NCBI GenBank assembly: GCA_903933475.1
Contig: CAIZKE010000357.1
Coordinates: forward strand, 1 to 9,145
Source of the DNA: an uncultured Alphaproteobacteria bacterium
GTDB lineage: Bacteria; Pseudomonadota; Alphaproteobacteria; Caulobacterales; Caulobacteraceae
Reading direction: 5' to 3'
Length of the DNA: 9,145 nucleotides
The notes beneath the pieces were generated by a model, which made no database searches, was not told the origin of the DNA, and was given only the letters and a program-made list of their open reading frames with translations. The translations under genes and the position numbers were made by a program. Below, one piece after another: positions 7,288 through 9,145 of this stretch (positions are counted from its first letter, which is position 1; each line of letters starts with the position of its first letter).

Positions 7288-7445
7288 GCTCCCCCAAGGG
7301 GGAGCTCCGGGCGAAGCCCGGTGAGGGGGTCAACGGCGGCTCAGCTGACCCCCTCCGACGCGCTGCGCGCGCCACCTCCCCCTGGGGGGAGGAATTAGAA
7401 AGACATTGCGCGCCCAGGGGGGCTCCCGGCGAAGCCGGCTGAGGG
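7288..7445. repeat. Mosaic intergenic palindromic repeat (three related units)
   Basis: The 207-bp gap between two convergent genes is almost filled by GC-rich inverted repeats. Unit 1 (7298-7331) begins GGGGGAGC, holds the hairpin CCGGGC-GAA-GCCCGG (7307-7321) and ends GGGGGTC. Unit 2 (7347-7382) is the same plan inverted, GACCCCCTCC to CCTCCCCC, with CGCGC-T-GCGCG inside. Unit 3 (7417-7445) is direct again, with CCGGC-GAA-GCCGG (7426-7438). Units 1 and 2 are joined by a perfect 10-bp stem, GAGGGGGTCA (7323-7332) with TGACCCCCTC (7346-7355). Further palindromes are GCTCCCCC-AA-GGGGGAGC (7288-7305) and CCTCCCCC-TG-GGGGGAGG (7375-7392). Similar repeats are scattered between genes in Caulobacterales and sphingomonads, as I recall. 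It may end transcription from both sides. Confidence 0.85.
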
Positions 7446-7451
7446 CTAGGC

Positions 7452-8345
7452 CTAGACGCCCAGGATCCAGCCTTCCTCACGTTCGGCGTCGGCGGCGATC
7501 TCGGGGCTGAGGCCCTTGCCCGGGCCGAAGACCGAGCCGAGTTTTCCGGCCTCGTCCAGGCGGGCGAAGTGCTCGGCGGTCGTGCGGACCTGGGCCAGGT
7601 CCTTGACCTCGCCCGGGCCGGGCTGGATCTTGTAGAGGGAGGGGTAGACCTCGGCGGCGACCACCTCGACACCCGCAAGGTCGGCCTCAGAAAGCGCGTG
7701 GAAGCCCGTCTCGAAGGGCCAGACCCGGAAACCTTCGCCCCGGGCCGCTTGAAGGCGGCGCACAAAGGGAATGCCCAGCAGGGCCTGACCGCCCACCGAG
7801 CCGTTGTAGTAGAGCTTCCAGATCGAGGCCGCCTTGGCCGCTGCATCGGCGTGGCGGAACTCGGGCAGGTCGTCCGGGCCGTGCTCGCGCGCGCGCTTGG
7901 GCTGGAGGGTGGTCAGGGTGTCCTTGGGCGGGCAACCCCAGAAGGGGAAGGGGCCGCCGGTCATCCGCCGGTTGATCTCCGAGCCGACGCCGAAACGGTT
8001 GTTGGTGTTGTCCGGCTTGTCCTTGACCATCCTGTCCAGCTGGTCCCAGGCCGCCCGCCAAGGCGCCTCACCCGGCAGGTTCAGGGCTGCGGCAAAGCCG
8101 CGGGGGAAACCAAGGGGGAAGTCGAAGCCCAGGAGGGCCCGTTCCGACCGCTTTCGGAAGTCATCCAGCAGGGCGGTGAGCTTCTTCTCGGCCTCCGCCC
8201 GGGTCGGCGGGTTGAAGGCCTCGAAGGTCAGCCGGAAGCGGACGTCGCGCTTCATGACGCCGATCCAGACGGAGTCCGCCCCGGTGGTCGGCTTGGCGGC
8301 GGCGCTCCAGTCGACGATGACGTAGGCATTGAACAGGCGGGACAC
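7452..8345 (-). CDS. Conserved hypothetical protein, DUF429-like RNase H-fold (sometimes labelled CbiG-like)
   Basis: A 297-residue soluble protein with no signal peptide. Three acidic positions sit in hydrophobic strands in RNase H-like order: D12 (VIVDWSA), D75 (LLGFDFPLG) and E232 (VAAEVYPS). This is the layout of DUF429 proteins, so a nucleic-acid- or nucleotide-acting fold is plausible but unproven. Strongly conserved-looking blocks are NNRFGVGSEINRRMTGGPFP (115-134) with FWGCPP after it, WKLYYNGSVGGQALLGIP (176-193) and RVWPFETG (207-214). I recall close homologues carrying the label cobalamin biosynthesis protein CbiG, but nothing here concerns B12, so I would not transfer it. The start is a GTG at 8345, chosen because it begins VIVDWSA's strand, has GGAG 7 nt upstream (8353-8356) and lies just after a promoter-like sequence. 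The open frame continues to 9038 only as antisense of the dehalogenase. Confidence 0.8.
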   Translation of the reverse strand: MSRLFNAYVIVDWSAAAKPTTGADSVWIGVMKRDVRFRLTFEAFNPPTRAEAEKKLTALLDDFRKRSERALLGFDFPLGFPRGFAAALNLPGEAPWRAAWDQLDRMVKDKPDNTNNRFGVGSEINRRMTGGPFPFWGCPPKDTLTTLQPKRAREHGPDDLPEFRHADAAAKAASIWKLYYNGSVGGQALLGIPFVRRLQAARGEGFRVWPFETGFHALSEADLAGVEVVAAEVYPSLYKIQPGPGEVKDLAQVRTTAEHFARLDEAGKLGSVFGPGKGLSPEIAADAEREEGWILGV

Positions 8346-8352
8346 GGGCGGG

Positions 8353-8356
8353 CTCC
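8353..8356 (-). promoter_or_regulatory. Shine-Dalgarno for the GTG start at 8345
   Basis: GGAG on the minus strand with a 7-nt spacer to the GTG. It supports a GTG start where no suitable ATG exists in the first 30 codons. Confidence 0.65.
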
Positions 8357-8371
8357 GGTTTGTGCTCGACT

Positions 8372-8400
8372 TCTTTAGCGTCTGGGAGGCCCTGCGCCAA
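8372..8400 (-). promoter_or_regulatory. Candidate sigma-70 promoter for the DUF429-like gene
   Basis: On the minus strand TTGGCG (8400-8395) is followed after 15 bases by GCTAAAGA (8379-8372). These resemble the Caulobacter housekeeping boxes as I remember them (TTGACG and GCTANAWC). The implied start is roughly 20 bases before the GTG, leaving room for the GGAG site. Match by eye only. Confidence 0.5.
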
Positions 8401-8434
8401 CGGGTGGACTTGGTCGGTGACGGAGGGCGTGGAA

Positions 8435-8460
8435 TTGTCGGGAAAATCCGGAGATAAACC
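8435..8460 (+). promoter_or_regulatory. Candidate sigma-70 promoter for the dehalogenase, possibly leaderless
   Basis: TTGTCGG (8435-8441), an 11-base gap, then GATAAACC (8453-8460) resemble the Caulobacter -35 and -10 boxes, with one mismatch in the core of each. The implied transcription start falls at or within a few bases of the ATG at 8466. A competing reading is that GGAG at 8450-8453 is a Shine-Dalgarno, 12 bases from the ATG and rather far. Confidence 0.4.
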
Positions 8461-8465
8461 CTTCC

Positions 8466-9145
8466 ATGACCGACGCCCTGCGCACTCCTGAAGACCGGTT
8501 CGCGAACTTGCCAGATTTTCCCTGGGCTCCGCACCACATCGACGACCTGCCGGGCTACGAGGGCCTGAGATGTGCAGTGATCGACGAGGGCTGCGACCCT
8601 GACGACGGAGACCAGGCCACCTACCTGTGCCTGCACGGCGAGCCGACCTGGAGCTTTCTCTATCGCCGGATGATCCCGGTCTTCCTGGCCTCCGGAGCAC
8701 GGGTCGTGGCACCAGACCTCTTTGGCTTCGGGCGGTCGGACAAGCCGGTGGATGACGCTGTCTACGGCTTCCATTTCCACAGGCGAATGTTGCTGGCCCT
8801 GGTGGAGCGACTGGACCTGCGGAACATCACCCTCGTGGTCCAGGACTGGGGCGGCCTGATTGGCCTGACCCTGCCCGTGGACGAAGGCTTCCGGGGCCGG
8901 CTCTCCCGGCTCATCGTCATGAACACCACCCTTGCGACGGGGACACCACCTTCCGAGGGTTTCCTGGCCTGGCGAGCCTACGCCAAGGCCAATCCGGACA
9001 TGGCCGTGGGCGCCCTGATCGGGCGCGGGTGTCCCCACCTGTCCGAGGCCGAGTGCGCCGCCTACGACGCCCCCTTCCCGGACATCCGCTTCAAGGCCGG
9101 CGTCCGGGCCTTCCCCGAGCGGGTCATGACCGATCCGGGCATGGA
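8466..9145 (+). CDS. Haloalkane dehalogenase (DhlA-like, HLD-I), 3' end beyond window
   Basis: An alpha/beta-hydrolase that would cleave carbon-halogen bonds in haloalkanes, giving an alcohol and halide. The first 226 residues are present and uninterrupted. Visible motifs are the oxyanion/halide-site HGEPTWSFLYR (57-67, Glu59), APDLFGFGRSDKP (82-94), the nucleophile elbow VVQDWGG with Asp127 and halide-binding Trp128, and FLAWRAY with Trp169 in the place of DhlA Trp175. The stretch LSEAECAAYDAPFPD, then FKAGVRAFPE, matches the DhlA cap domain closely, which points to subfamily I. The acid and His of the triad lie beyond the window. Family members of about 300 residues are common in Caulobacterales; many have no known natural substrate, so a general epoxide or haloalkane role is a guess. 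It is divergent from the DUF429-like gene with a 120-bp spacer. Confidence 0.92.
   Translation, partial: MTDALRTPEDRFANLPDFPWAPHHIDDLPGYEGLRCAVIDEGCDPDDGDQATYLCLHGEPTWSFLYRRMIPVFLASGARVVAPDLFGFGRSDKPVDDAVYGFHFHRRMLLALVERLDLRNITLVVQDWGGLIGLTLPVDEGFRGRLSRLIVMNTTLATGTPPSEGFLAWRAYAKANPDMAVGALIGRGCPHLSEAECAAYDAPFPDIRFKAGVRAFPERVMTDPGM

Noticed and set aside
7288..7445. CRISPR-like array
   Set aside because: The units alternate in orientation, differ in sequence and have no regular spacers; they are inverted palindromic repeats.
7569..8378. 269-residue plus-strand open frame
   Set aside because: It is antisense to the DUF429-like gene, which has strong conserved blocks; the composition is Gly/Arg/Val-rich shadow type.
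8346..9038. Upstream extension of the DUF429-like open frame
   Set aside because: It is antisense to the haloalkane dehalogenase, and the GTG at 8345 has a ribosome site and begins at the conserved N-terminal strand.

Overview
The window is about two-thirds G+C by eye, with dense genes on both strands. It reads like the chromosome of an alphaproteobacterium of the Caulobacterales (Caulobacter, Phenylobacterium or Brevundimonas type). The reasons are the style of the TonB-dependent receptor, the DUF2946 protein, the RNA methyltransferases and the intergenic GC-rich palindromic repeat. The genus assignment is inference; no rRNA or tRNA gene is present to anchor it. I see no phage, transposase, integrase or CRISPR array.

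Left part (1-2292, minus strand): a small DUF2946-type exported protein followed by a TonB-dependent outer-membrane receptor that runs off the left edge. They look like a two-gene uptake or homeostasis unit, perhaps for a metal. The receptor carries a one-base frameshift near 1400, and both halves are otherwise clean.

Middle part (2390-4976): two RNA-modifying enzymes on the plus strand, a TlyA-type 2'-O-methyltransferase and a TrmA/RlmD-type uracil-C5 methyltransferase with an Fe-S cluster motif. Between them, on the minus strand, is a small secreted glycine-zipper protein. The TlyA gene has a one-base insertion near 3091. When corrected, its stop codon directly abuts the stop codon of the convergent glycine-zipper gene.

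Right-middle part (5065-7244): a MATE-family multidrug/Na+ antiporter overlaps the next gene by one base (TGATG). That gene encodes a two-part protein ending in a DUF3883 PD-(D/E)XK nuclease-like domain. This translationally coupled pair is the most unusual gene arrangement here. It is followed by a roughly 160-bp mosaic of inverted GC-rich repeats between two convergent genes.

Right part (7452-9145): a conserved protein with a probable RNase H-like (DUF429-like) fold on the minus strand, diverging from a haloalkane dehalogenase of the DhlA-like subfamily that runs off the right edge. The 120-bp divergent spacer holds plausible promoters for both directions. I find no strong case for a wholly new system. 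The best leads are the MATE-DUF3883 coupling, the DUF2946-receptor pair, the mosaic repeat and a possibly leaderless dehalogenase mRNA. The two single-base frameshifts should be checked against raw reads before being called real mutations.
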